Assembly: GCA_018241265.1 (NCBI GenBank)
Contig: JAFEEF010000055.1
Span: forward strand, 1-64,000
Direction: 5' to 3'
DNA: 64,000 bases
Origin: Pseudomonadota bacterium
GTDB taxonomy: Bacteria > Pseudomonadota > Gammaproteobacteria > Burkholderiales > Burkholderiaceae_C
The notes beneath the pieces were generated by a model. It was not told the origin of the DNA, ran no database searches, and worked only from the letters and a program-made list of their open reading frames with translations. How positions within the stretch are numbered: the first letter of the stretch is position 1; each line of letters opens with the position of its first letter. The position numbers and the translations under genes were made by a program. Shown here piece by piece: positions 31,517 to 40,458 of this stretch.

Positions 31517-32644
31517 TCAGTCGGCCGGCCAGGGCATCGAGCGCGGCAGCGTTTGCTCGGGCTCGGGCGTGCTCGTTGCCGGCGCCTTGCCGCGCGCGCT
31601 GTCGACGGCACGCCACCACGGCGTCGGCGCTTCGGCGTAGGCCGGCTCGATCGCATCGCCGAGGCGCGGCATCACGAGCCGCACGCCCTGCGCGGGCGCC
31701 AGCGCCAGCAGCGTCTCGGCCGGCTCGTCCCAAGGATGCAGCGCGAGGCTGAACGTGCCCCAGTGGATCGGCAGGAACGGGCCGCCGCCGAGCAGCGCAT
31801 GCGCCTCGAGCGCATGGTGCGGCCCGAGGTGGATGTCGCCCCACGACGGATGGAACGCGCCGACCTCCAGCATCACGAGATCGAACGGCCCGAGGCGCTC
31901 GCGGATCGTCGCGTATTCGGTCGTCAGGCCGGTGTCGCCGCTGAAGAAGACGCGGTGCTTCGGCGTCGTGATCACCATCGACGACCACAGGGTCGCGTTG
32001 CGGTCCTTCAGGCCGCGCCCCGAGAAGTGCTGCGACGGCGCCGCGGTGATCGCCAGCTCGGCGCCCGGCAGGCGATGCGACTCCCACCAGTCGAGCTCGG
32101 TGATGCGCTCCGGCGCGATGCCCCACGATTCGAGGTGCGCGCCGACGCCGAGCGACGTGACGATGGGCACCGACAGCTTGGCCAGCGCCTGCACCGTCGG
32201 ATAGTCGAGGTGGTCGTAGTGGTCGTGCGAGAGCACGACGATGTCGACCGGCGGCAACTGCCTGAACGCCACCGGCACCGGCTGGAAGCGCTTCGGCCCG
32301 GCGAGCTTCGACGGCGATGCGCGCGGACCCCAGACCGGATCGGTGAGCACGCGCAGGCCGTCGATCTCGATCAGCACCGTCGAATGCCCGAGCCAGGTCG
32401 CACGCAGGCCGCTGCCCGGCTTGCGCGACCAGGCCTCGCGCGGATCGACCGACGGCAACGGGCCGGTCGGCACGCGCCGGCTGCCGCCGCACAGGAACTC
32501 GGACAAGGTCGGCCGCGGCGTCGCGTTGTCGCGCAGGCCGGGGGCGATCGGGTGCAGGTTGCGGAAGCCGTTGCCGTCCCAGCGCGGCGAATCCTTCATG
32601 CGCTCCAGCCGCAGGCCTTCGGCGCGCTTGCCCAGTGACTTCAT
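31517..32644 (-). CDS. MBL-fold hydrolase, NAPE-PLD/UlaG-like
   Basis: A 375-aa metal-dependent hydrolase. The core motif is SHDHYDHLDYPTV (HxHxDH). WLGHSTVLIEIDG and TDPVWGPRASP are typical of the UlaG/NAPE-PLD subgroup, and later ligands lie in SGDTG and PIHWGTF. NAPE-PLD relatives cleave N-acyl phosphatidylethanolamine; bacterial homologues are mostly uncharacterised. ATG 32644 is chosen where the family's N-terminus begins. It converges with the AraC gene, separated by 4 nt. Confidence 0.82.
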   Translation of the reverse strand: MKSLGKRAEGLRLERMKDSPRWDGNGFRNLHPIAPGLRDNATPRPTLSEFLCGGSRRVPTGPLPSVDPREAWSRKPGSGLRATWLGHSTVLIEIDGLRVLTDPVWGPRASPSKLAGPKRFQPVPVAFRQLPPVDIVVLSHDHYDHLDYPTVQALAKLSVPIVTSLGVGAHLESWGIAPERITELDWWESHRLPGAELAITAAPSQHFSGRGLKDRNATLWSSMVITTPKHRVFFSGDTGLTTEYATIRERLGPFDLVMLEVGAFHPSWGDIHLGPHHALEAHALLGGGPFLPIHWGTFSLALHPWDEPAETLLALAPAQGVRLVMPRLGDAIEPAYAEAPTPWWRAVDSARGKAPATSTPEPEQTLPRSMPWPAD

Positions 32645-32715
32645 CGAACCCTCGTGTCTTGGCCGGGATGCCGCGACGATATCGGGTCGCCGCCCGGCGC
32701 GTGCAAGATACGGGC

Positions 32716-34554
32716 ATGGCCATCTTTCCGCAGGGACTGTCGCATGTCGATGCGCGCTGCAATGCCGGCGAGCGGCGCGTGCTGCATCAGCTGAAGCGCT
32801 GCCTCGGCGACGACTACCTCGTCTGGCACGACATCGCGATCGGGCCGATGGCACGCCAGCCCGATTTCGTGATCCTGAGCCCGCGCTGGGGCGTCCTGCT
32901 GCTCGAGGTCAAGGACTGGAAGCGGTCGACGCTCGGCCCGGCGACGCGCGACGCGATCGAGCTCGCGACGCCGCGCGGCCGCGTCACGCAGCCGCATCCG
33001 CTGCGCCAGGTGCGCGACCACGCGCTCGAGCTGGCCGACCTGATGCAGCGCGACCCGGCGCTGGTGCACGGCGACGGCCCGTTTCGCGGCAGGCTGCTGT
33101 TCCCGTGGGGCTACGGCATCGTGATGGCCAGCCTGCGCCGCGCCGACGTCGAAGGCGGCGACTTCGACGCGGTGTTCCCGCCGGCCCGCACCTTGCTGCG
33201 CGACGACCTCGACGAGGCGCTCGGCGCCGAGGCCTTCCAGCATCGGCTCTGGGGCATGTTCACGGTGAGCTATCCGCACACGCTGACCCTGCCGCAGCGC
33301 GACCGGATCCGCTGGCACCTGTTTCCCGAGATCCGCCTGCCGCAGCAAGGCTCGCTGCTCGACGACGATGCACCGAACGTGCCCGACCTGCTGCAGGTGA
33401 TGGACCTGCAGCAGGAGCAGATCGCGCGCACGCTGGGCGAAGGCCATCGCGTGATCCATGGCGTGGCGGGGTCGGGCAAGACGATGATCCTGGTCTACCG
33501 TGCGCAGCAGCTTGCGCTCGCGGTGCGCCCGGAACGGCCGATCCTCGTGCTTTGCTACAACCGCGCGCTGGCCGGCCGGATCGATGCGATGCTGCGTGCC
33601 CGCGGCGTCGACGAGCGCGTCGTCGTGCGCACCTTCCACGCCTGGTGCGAGGACCTGGTGCGGGCCTACCAGCTCCACGTACCGGCCGACCGGCGCGCCG
33701 CCGACTACTGGCCGGTGCTGGCCGGGACGCTGACGCGCGCCGTCGAGACCGGGTTCGTGCCGGGCGGCCAGTACGCGGCGCTGCTCGTCGACGAGGCGCA
33801 CGATTTCGAGGAGGCTTGGCTGCAGGTGGCGGCGCGCATGGTCGATCCGGCGACGCGTTCGCTGCTCGTGCTGTACGACGACGTGCAGTCGATCTACCGC
33901 CGGCGCCGCTTCAGCCTCGCGAGCGTCGGCATCGATGCGGTCGGCCGCACCAGCATCCTGCGCCTCAACTACCGCAACACCGCCGAGGTGCTGGCGCTCG
34001 CGGTCCATTGCGCGCAGAGCCTGCTCGAGTCCGAGCAAGGCGCGGCCGACGAATGGCAGCCGGTGCTGCCGAGCACTGCCGGGCGGCATGGGCCGATGCC
34101 GGTGCTGGTCGAAGCGCGCGACGAGCGTGCCGAGGCCGAGGCGGTGGCCGAGCGCATCGCGGCCGCCCACGCCGACGGTCGGCCGCTGGGCGACATCGCG
34201 ATCCTGACGCGCAGCCGGCAGGCCATGCCGGCGTTCGAACGGGCGCTCGCCCGGCGTGGCCTCGCGACCTTGAGCATGGCGCAGACGCGGCCGCGGCGCG
34301 ACGACTGGCTGGCGCAGAGCGTCAGGATCATGACCTTGCACAGCGCCAAGGGGCTGGAGTTCCCGCTCGTCTTCGTCGCCGGCCTGCAGGCGATGCCGTG
34401 GCACGGCGAGCCGATCGAGGAAGAGATGCGGCTGCTCTACGTCGCGATGACGCGTGCGACGCATGCGCTGGTGTGCTCGGCACACGGCGCGTCGCCGATG
34501 GTCGAGCGGGTGCGGGCGTCGCTAGTCGCGGTCGCGGCGCGTCCGGCGGCCTGA
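32716..34554 (+). CDS. NERD nuclease-related domain fused to UvrD/REP-type helicase
   Basis: A 612-aa protein. Residues ~10-120 form a NERD domain (ARQPDFVILSPRWGVLLLEVKDW, split here by its D...E-x-K nuclease-like residues). An SF1 helicase follows: Walker A GVAGSGKT (~254), motif II LLVDEAHDF (~357), LNYRNT, MTLHSAKGLEFP and LLYVAMTRA. NERD-helicases are linked to DNA processing and are frequent in defence or mobile contexts. It stands alone here with no partner gene, between unrelated metabolic genes. Confidence 0.85.
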   Translation: MAIFPQGLSHVDARCNAGERRVLHQLKRCLGDDYLVWHDIAIGPMARQPDFVILSPRWGVLLLEVKDWKRSTLGPATRDAIELATPRGRVTQPHPLRQVRDHALELADLMQRDPALVHGDGPFRGRLLFPWGYGIVMASLRRADVEGGDFDAVFPPARTLLRDDLDEALGAEAFQHRLWGMFTVSYPHTLTLPQRDRIRWHLFPEIRLPQQGSLLDDDAPNVPDLLQVMDLQQEQIARTLGEGHRVIHGVAGSGKTMILVYRAQQLALAVRPERPILVLCYNRALAGRIDAMLRARGVDERVVVRTFHAWCEDLVRAYQLHVPADRRAADYWPVLAGTLTRAVETGFVPGGQYAALLVDEAHDFEEAWLQVAARMVDPATRSLLVLYDDVQSIYRRRRFSLASVGIDAVGRTSILRLNYRNTAEVLALAVHCAQSLLESEQGAADEWQPVLPSTAGRHGPMPVLVEARDERAEAEAVAERIAAAHADGRPLGDIAILTRSRQAMPAFERALARRGLATLSMAQTRPRRDDWLAQSVRIMTLHSAKGLEFPLVFVAGLQAMPWHGEPIEEEMRLLYVAMTRATHALVCSAHGASPMVERVRASLVAVAARPAA

Positions 34555-34570
34555 CGGCGCGCTGCCGTCA
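34552..34570. terminator. Bidirectional hairpin holding both convergent stop codons
   Basis: A perfect inverted repeat TGACGGC-gcgct-GCCGTCA. Its first three bases are the stop of the NERD-helicase gene and its last three, read on the minus strand, are the stop of the exported-protein gene. It lacks T tracts, so it probably serves as a shared weak terminator. Confidence 0.5.
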
Positions 34571-35446
34571 AGGCCCGCTGGCGGCGCCGGTCGCGCCGGC
34601 GACCTCGTGGCGCTTCATCGCGAGGTAGTCGTCGCGCTCCATCTCGTGGAGCTGGCGCGCGTAGCGCTCGGTCACGTCGAACCACGCCGCGAGACGCCGC
34701 TCGTTGCGCTCGCCGGAAGGCTGCGCGAGGCTCGCGAGGTAGACGTCGATCGCGAGGTAGTAGCGCATCGTGTTGCGTTCGAGCACGCCGCGGATGCCGT
34801 CGATGTAGTTCGGCTTGCCGTCGTTGCCCTGGCCGGTGACGGTGAAGCCGACCTTGCCGCGGCCCAGGGTCGCGAGGTAGCCGCTCATCGCGATGCGCGC
34901 CGCCGTGCCGTAGCGGTAGGCGTACGACATGTGCAGGAAGCTGGTCCTGGCGTCGAGCGGGACCGCTTCCAGCACGATGCGGTAGTCGCTCGTGCCCATC
35001 GGACCGTCGGCCGCGTCGAGCCGTACCTGCAGGTAGTCGGCGCTCGATGCGACGGCGCGGTAGCCGAAGTCGAGCCGGGTCGCGTCCGACTCGGGCTGCT
35101 CGAACTTGCGGCCGACCAGCAAGGCGAGGCCGTTGGCCGACGCATGGCAGCCCTTGACGTTGAGGTGCAGGATCAGGATCTCGCACCAGTGCGCCGTGCC
35201 TTGCAGGTTCTTCTGCACGTCCGCATACGGCGCGCCGATGCGGGCGTAGACGTCGCCCTGCAGCACGTCGTCGCGCTCCTGCGATTGCAGCACCAGCGGC
35301 CGGCCGAACGGGCTGGCCGCGAAAGCGGCCTCGAGGCTCTGGTTGCGCGCATGCAGCGCGGCGGCATCCTGCGCCAGCGCCGGCAGCGCGGCGGCGAGCA
35401 GCAAGGCCAGGGCCGCGAGGATCTTGCGCATCGGAGCCGCGTTCAT
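34568..35446 (-). CDS. Exported protein of unknown function, coupled to PLD lipoprotein
   Basis: A 292-aa protein with a clear Sec signal peptide (RKILAALALLLAAALPALAQ, cut near 25). The mature part contains ARIGAPYADVQKNLQ, two Cys (HWCEIL; VKGCHAS) and YIDGIRGVLERNTMRYYLAI. I do not recognise the family. The ATG overlaps the stop of the PLD gene as TGATG, so it is made together with that membrane-lipid enzyme and may act on the same substrate in the periplasm. ATG 35431 is an alternative start. Confidence 0.75.
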   Translation of the reverse strand: MNAAPMRKILAALALLLAAALPALAQDAAALHARNQSLEAAFAASPFGRPLVLQSQERDDVLQGDVYARIGAPYADVQKNLQGTAHWCEILILHLNVKGCHASANGLALLVGRKFEQPESDATRLDFGYRAVASSADYLQVRLDAADGPMGTSDYRIVLEAVPLDARTSFLHMSYAYRYGTAARIAMSGYLATLGRGKVGFTVTGQGNDGKPNYIDGIRGVLERNTMRYYLAIDVYLASLAQPSGERNERRLAAWFDVTERYARQLHEMERDDYLAMKRHEVAGATGAASGP

Positions 35447-36888
35447 CAGAGCCAGTACTGCCACAGCCGGCCGAAGCCCTGCTTCAGCCGGTCGCCGATC
35501 GAACGGCTGCGCCAGGCCTCCAGCGTGATCTGGCTCGACTGGGCCAAGTCGTTCTGGAATGCCGCGCGCATCTCGTCGCCGAACTCCGTGCCGAGGATCA
35601 CCGCGTTGATCTCCTGGTTGTGCAGGAAGCTGCGCCAATCGAGGTTGGTCGAGCCGACGGTGGACCAGACGCCGTCGATCAGCACCGTCTTCGAATGCAG
35701 TATCGCGCCCTTGCGCTCGTAGATCTGCACGCCGCCTTCGAGCAGGTCGCCGTAATAGGAGCGGCCGGCGTTCAGCACGAGCGACGAATCGGATTGGCTC
35801 GGCAGGATCAAGGTCACCTTCACGCCGCGCCTGGCTGCGCCGATCAGCGACTTCGTGAATTGCGGGTCCGGAACGAAGTAGGCGTTGGTGATCAGGATCT
35901 CGGTCTCGGCGTTGTCGATCGCCGAAATCAAGGTCGCATAGATCGGGCTGAACGAATCGGCCGGCACGCTGCCCATCGCATGCACGACCTCGTTGCCGGA
36001 CTTCTGCAGCTGCGGGAAGTAGTTGCGGTCGGTCAGCGGCTCGCCGTGCTGGTCGTTCCAGGTCTGCATGAAGAGCTTCTGCAGCTCGGCGACGACCGGG
36101 CCCGCGATGCGCACGTCGGTGTCCTTCCAGGGCAGCAGGTCGGCCGGCTTGGGGTTCTTCTTCTTGGTCTCGCCGCCGCTCGACATCGACAGCCGCGAGC
36201 CGAACGAGCCGCCCGAGTAGACCGCGCTGATGTTGATGCCGCCGAGGAACGCCACCTTGCCGTCGATGACGAGCAGCTTGCGGTGATCGCGCTGGTTCAC
36301 GTCCCAGCCGGCCTTCGCTTCGAGCGGGTTCACCGGGTTGAAGACGACGATCCTGATGCCCGCCTCTTTCAGCCGGTCGAAGAACGCGTTCGGCGTGCCT
36401 ATCGTGCCGACGGCGTCGCGGATCAGGTTCACCTGCACGCCTGCGCGCTGCTTCGCGATCAGCGCATCGGCGAAGCGCTTGCCGGTGTCGTCGTCCTCGA
36501 GGATGTAGGTCTCCATGTTGATGTGGTCGCGCGCGGCGGCGATCGCGGCGAACATCTCGTCGTAGGTCTTCTGGCCGTCGGCGATCAGCTGCACGTCGTT
36601 GCCGGCCACGAGCGGCGTCTCGGAGAACGCCTGTTCGAGCGCGAGGTGGCGTTCGAGCGCGCCGCTGTTCGGGCTGTCGGCGGCGAGCTTGGCGAGGATC
36701 TCCTTGCTGCGCTCGGGCGACAGCGGGCCGTGCGCGCCGACGACGGTCGGCGGCGGCGCGTTGCTCATGTCGGGCACGACTCTCGGCAGGCTGCCGCAGC
36801 CGACGAGCGACAGCGCCGAGGCGGCGGCGATCAGCCAGCCGGCAACGATGCGCCGGCTTCGTTCCGAGGTACTGCCGCGCTCGCCCAT
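35446..36888 (-). CDS. Phospholipase D-family lipoprotein (cardiolipin synthase-like)
   Basis: A 480-aa protein with a lipoprotein signal (LSLVGC, Cys ~31) and two HKD motifs (HRKLLVID followed by LGGINIS, and HSKTVLID followed by GSTNLDWRS). METYILEDDDTGKRFADAL is typical of cardiolipin synthases. It probably catalyses phosphatidyl transfer at the periplasmic face. It is the first gene of a two-gene unit with the exported protein downstream. It is distinct from the PLD at 27898-29529, so the window encodes two such enzymes. Confidence 0.88.
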   Translation of the reverse strand: MGERGSTSERSRRIVAGWLIAAASALSLVGCGSLPRVVPDMSNAPPPTVVGAHGPLSPERSKEILAKLAADSPNSGALERHLALEQAFSETPLVAGNDVQLIADGQKTYDEMFAAIAAARDHINMETYILEDDDTGKRFADALIAKQRAGVQVNLIRDAVGTIGTPNAFFDRLKEAGIRIVVFNPVNPLEAKAGWDVNQRDHRKLLVIDGKVAFLGGINISAVYSGGSFGSRLSMSSGGETKKKNPKPADLLPWKDTDVRIAGPVVAELQKLFMQTWNDQHGEPLTDRNYFPQLQKSGNEVVHAMGSVPADSFSPIYATLISAIDNAETEILITNAYFVPDPQFTKSLIGAARRGVKVTLILPSQSDSSLVLNAGRSYYGDLLEGGVQIYERKGAILHSKTVLIDGVWSTVGSTNLDWRSFLHNQEINAVILGTEFGDEMRAAFQNDLAQSSQITLEAWRSRSIGDRLKQGFGRLWQYWL

Positions 36889-37043
36889 CTCGCCTTCCCC
36901 GCCAACCGTGGAGCCGCCACACTAGGGGCGAGCCCCGATGGGCCGTGTAGGTGGATGGCGCGTTCGCGTGTCGCTCGGCATCGCGTTCCGTTGCCGCGCA
37001 GCCCCTAAGATTGCCGCTGCACAGGGCAAACGGAGCGACGGCG

Positions 37044-37955
37044 ATGCGACAGGTCGGTACAGGCGAGTTCGAAGGCGCGGCGGCCTTCGTCGACGGCGAC
37101 TTCGTGCCGCCGTCGGAGGCCAAGGTCTCGCTGTTCGACTGGGGCTTCACGCGGTCGGATGCGACCTACGACGTCGCGAGCGTCTGGAAGGGCGCGTTCT
37201 TCCGCCTCGACGATCACCTCGACCGCTTCTTCGCGAGCCTGTCGAAGCTGCGCTTCTCGATTCCGTACGACCGCGCGCAGGTGCGCGAGATCCTGCACGG
37301 CTGCGTGCGCGCGGCCGCGCTGCAGGATGCCTATGTCGCGATGGTCTGCACGCGCGGGGTGCCGCCGCGCGGTGCGCGCGACCCGCGCCTCGCGACCAAC
37401 CGCTTCTATGCCTATGCGCTGCCGTTCGTGTGGATCGCGCCGCGCGACAAGCAGCTTGCCGGCATCGACCTGCACGTCAGCCGGCGCCAGCGCATCGCGC
37501 CGGCGTCGGTCGACCCGACGGTGAAGAACTACCACTGGCTCGACCTCGTGATGTCGCTGCACGATGCCTACGACCGCGGTGCTGACACGAGCTGCGTCGT
37601 CGACGGGCAGGGCCGCGTCACCGAAGGACCGGGCTTCAACGTGTTCGTCGTGAAGGACGGCGTCGTGCGCACCGCGGCCGACGGCGTGCTGCACGGCATC
37701 TCGCGCAAGACCGTCATCGAGCTGGCGGCGCGCCTCGGCATTCCGCTGCGCGAGGAGGCGGTGCCGGCCGCCGACCTGGCGCGCGCCGACGAGGTCTTCC
37801 TCAGCTCGACCGGCGGTGGCGTGCTGCCGATCGCGAAGATCGACGGCGTGCCGTTGCGCGGGCCGTTCCCCGGGCCGATCACGACGCGCCTGTACGATGC
37901 CTACTGGGCGCTGCACGACGACCCGGCCTATGCCGATGTGGTGAACTACGGCTGA
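37044..37955 (+). CDS. Class IV aminotransferase (BCAT/D-amino acid type)
   Basis: A 303-aa PLP enzyme. DWGFTRSDATYDVASVWKG is the N-terminal substrate loop, the lysine that binds PLP is in VKNYHWLD, and VTEGPGFNVFVV is the conserved E-G-x-x-x-N cofactor segment. The family covers branched-chain aminotransferase, D-amino-acid transaminase and aminodeoxychorismate lyase; substrate cannot be decided. ATG 37044 starts the conserved part and follows GGAGCGACGGCG. Confidence 0.88.
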   Translation: MRQVGTGEFEGAAAFVDGDFVPPSEAKVSLFDWGFTRSDATYDVASVWKGAFFRLDDHLDRFFASLSKLRFSIPYDRAQVREILHGCVRAAALQDAYVAMVCTRGVPPRGARDPRLATNRFYAYALPFVWIAPRDKQLAGIDLHVSRRQRIAPASVDPTVKNYHWLDLVMSLHDAYDRGADTSCVVDGQGRVTEGPGFNVFVVKDGVVRTAADGVLHGISRKTVIELAARLGIPLREEAVPAADLARADEVFLSSTGGGVLPIAKIDGVPLRGPFPGPITTRLYDAYWALHDDPAYADVVNYG

Positions 37956-37981
37956 CGATCCGACAGGACGCGAGGAACGCG

Positions 37982-38380
37982 ATGATCGAGTCCCAGCCCC
38001 TCATCGCCGTGCGCGACGTCCGGGCGAGCAGCCGCTGGTACGTCGCATTGCTGGATGCCGACGGCTTGCCGGAACATCCGCACCGCGACGTCTACGAGCG
38101 CATCTCGAAGTCCGGCCGGCTGGTCTTGCAGTTGCACGCCTGGGACGAGGAGGATCATCCGAACCTCGTCGACCGCGACGCGGCTCCGGTCGCCCACGGC
38201 GTCGTGCTCTGGTTCGAGGTGGACGACTTCGATGCGGCCGTCGAGCGGGCCCGAAGGCTCGAAGCCGAGATCATCCAAGGACCGATGGTCAATCCGGCGC
38301 CGCAGCATCGCGAGATCTGGCTGCGCGACCCGGACGGCTATGTCGTGGTCGTGGCGAGCCCGGACGGCGAGGCGAGCTGA
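37982..38380 (+). CDS. VOC/glyoxalase-fold protein
   Basis: A 132-aa protein with the vicinal-oxygen-chelate pattern: PLIAVRDVRASSRWYVALL at the start, VVLWFEVDDFDAAVERA in the middle and HREIWLRDPDGYVVVVA at the end. Members include dioxygenases, glyoxalases and bleomycin/fosfomycin resistance proteins. It lies 26 nt after the aminotransferase and is probably co-transcribed. The exact reaction is unknown. Confidence 0.82.
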   Translation: MIESQPLIAVRDVRASSRWYVALLDADGLPEHPHRDVYERISKSGRLVLQLHAWDEEDHPNLVDRDAAPVAHGVVLWFEVDDFDAAVERARRLEAEIIQGPMVNPAPQHREIWLRDPDGYVVVVASPDGEAS

Positions 38381-38625
38381 ACCGTCGGCGGACGGCGCCG
38401 ACCTTCCCCGCCGAAGCGCAACGTGCGCTGCGCTGGTCGCGACGACTCCGTGCCCGGAGAAGTAGCCCAACGCGATCACGACCGCCCGATGTAGCGACAG
38501 CTTTCCCTTCCGTGACAGGATGCGCTTCGAAAGCGGGAAAGCGAGGCCTATCTGCGACAATTCCTGGCCCGTAGGGGGAGGGGTGGGCGGCTTGCCCGTT
38601 TCAAGTCGCGCAATGAAAGAGAACG

Positions 38626-39009
38626 ATGAAGAAGACGATAGGCGTGATCGCTGGACTCTTGATGTCGGCAACGGCGCACGCGGGTGGCTTCTATGCCTAC
38701 GCGATCCCGAAGTACGTGCAGCCCGGCACGGACGGGAAGGTCATCATCACGATGTACAGCGCGGGAGGGACTACGGGCACGCCTGCCTGCAACACGCGGG
38801 GTGCGATGGCGATCGACACGAACACCGTGGGGGGCAAGGCGATGTATTCGCAGATACTGCTGGTTCAGGCGAATTCGAACGCAAACAGCATTCCGCAGAA
38901 CAGCCAAGGCCCGCTCCTCCAAAACATTTATGGGACGGGTACTTGCAATATCGTTTCCGGCGCCGAAGACATGCAGAGCTTCCAGGTGCAGATGACCGGC
39001 CAGTTCTGA
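38626..39009 (+). CDS. Small secreted protein of unknown function
   Basis: A 127-aa protein with a typical signal peptide (MKKTIGVIAGLLMSATAHA, cut after ~19). The mature part is Gly/Thr/Asn-rich with two Cys (TPACNTR, GTCNIV) that could form a disulfide. Base composition is visibly lower in GC and richer in A/T third positions than the neighbours. It ends 12 nt before a secreted metalloprotease gene, so it may be its partner, inhibitor or substrate. I do not recognise the family. Confidence 0.7.
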   Translation: MKKTIGVIAGLLMSATAHAGGFYAYAIPKYVQPGTDGKVIITMYSAGGTTGTPACNTRGAMAIDTNTVGGKAMYSQILLVQANSNANSIPQNSQGPLLQNIYGTGTCNIVSGAEDMQSFQVQMTGQF

Positions 39010-39021
39010 CCGCCGCGCATC

Positions 39022-40356
39022 ATGAAGGAAATCTTTGCGGCCGCGGCGATGCTGGTGCTCTGCGCGGAGTCGTATTCTGCGGAGTTGTTCGTCTATCAGG
39101 CTCCAGACAGAGAGCAACTCATGTCGCCTGCGGACCGGTCCGCGCTCGGGAAATTGCGTTCGGACAAGCACATCGCTTCAGCGTATCCGATTGTGCTGGA
39201 TTTCGCGGCCTTCGCCGACTCGGAACTTACCTTACGCCTGCCGGACGGGCAGTCGGTCACTTGTAGCCTTACGAAGGCGGTGACGTATGGGATGAAGAGT
39301 TGGGCAGGTGAGATCCCCGGTGGCGGCAGTTGCATCTTCTCGTACGAGGACAGTAGCACCATCGCGGGGCACTTCAACGTTGGCAAGCGCTACTTCGACA
39401 TCATCGTGCCTACGCTGGGAACATTCATCCTCACGGAACTGATTCCGCGCAGGTACAACGAAGACGGCGATACGACGCCGCCTGCGAAACCTTCCAGCAG
39501 CGCGCGGGCAAGCGATTCTCGGCCTGCCGCGACGGCGTCCTCGGCATCGCAACCCATCATTCGGGTATTTACTGTTTGGGCGGACAGCGTTATCCCGACT
39601 TCGCAGGTTTCGGGTCAAACGAACGCTCTTCTATTTAATTTGAACGCGGCGCTCACCCGAAGCGGTGTCAATGCCATTGCTGTCAATGCTGGATGGATGA
39701 TCGTCCCCACGTCCCCGAACTACGGGGGCAGCGTCGGGAGCGCTCTCGTAAATATGGTCGGCGACAACAGCATCATCAACGGTCGCAACGAACATCTCGC
39801 GGACGTCACGATGCTTGTATATGCGTCGCCTACCATCGATGCCGGTCTGAGCGATGCCGCGCCGGCCGCTTATAACACGGCCTTCGCTGTCGTGGACTAC
39901 AACGCTGCTTTCAACAACTTCAGCTACGAGCATGAGTTCGGTCACCTCCTGGGAGGCCAGCATCAGATTAGCGGCGGGATCAGCAACTACCCGAGTCTTA
40001 GCCCGAAGTCCTATCAGCATGGATACGGCTTCTCCTACACCGCGGGCGGCACGCTGATGAATCGGTGCGTCCACGACATCATGGCGGTACCAATGCAGGC
40101 CTGCGACCGCGGTTATGACCTCGACCTGCGGCAAGGTGCGTATGCAAGCCCTTCCTACATATGGCCCAGTGACGGAGTGCAGCCTCCCTGGCCGCTGGGC
40201 GATGCGACCTATAGCGACGTCGCCAGGACGATGAGCGAGCAGGCTCCGAGCACCGCCATGTTCCACGCTGCTCGCATCGCGCCCCTGCCCCCGGTCGTCC
40301 CGCCCCAATCTCTGATGCGGAAAATCCTGGGGTCCATCCTTCAGTTCTGGCAGTGA
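39022..40356 (+). CDS. Secreted zinc metalloprotease (metzincin-type)
   Basis: A 444-aa exported protein with a signal peptide (to ~20). An N-terminal domain (~20-145) comes first, then a Ser/Ala/Pro linker (~152-178) and a protease domain. The zinc site HEFGHLLGGQH (304-314) fits HExxHxxGxxH exactly, and a Met-turn candidate lies at HDIMAVPM (M354). Together these define a metzincin. The N-terminal domain may be a propeptide. Codon use is less GC-rich than the surroundings, so recent transfer is likely. With the small secreted protein upstream it forms a two-gene module. Confidence 0.82.
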   Translation: MKEIFAAAAMLVLCAESYSAELFVYQAPDREQLMSPADRSALGKLRSDKHIASAYPIVLDFAAFADSELTLRLPDGQSVTCSLTKAVTYGMKSWAGEIPGGGSCIFSYEDSSTIAGHFNVGKRYFDIIVPTLGTFILTELIPRRYNEDGDTTPPAKPSSSARASDSRPAATASSASQPIIRVFTVWADSVIPTSQVSGQTNALLFNLNAALTRSGVNAIAVNAGWMIVPTSPNYGGSVGSALVNMVGDNSIINGRNEHLADVTMLVYASPTIDAGLSDAAPAAYNTAFAVVDYNAAFNNFSYEHEFGHLLGGQHQISGGISNYPSLSPKSYQHGYGFSYTAGGTLMNRCVHDIMAVPMQACDRGYDLDLRQGAYASPSYIWPSDGVQPPWPLGDATYSDVARTMSEQAPSTAMFHAARIAPLPPVVPPQSLMRKILGSILQFWQ

Positions 40357-40458
40357 CGCGGTCGGCCGGTCGATCTATCCTCCTACCTATGACATAGGGG
40401 ATGGGGCAGCGGTAGGCTTTCACACTCTCGACACATCGGCGCCGCACAGTGCGCGTCG

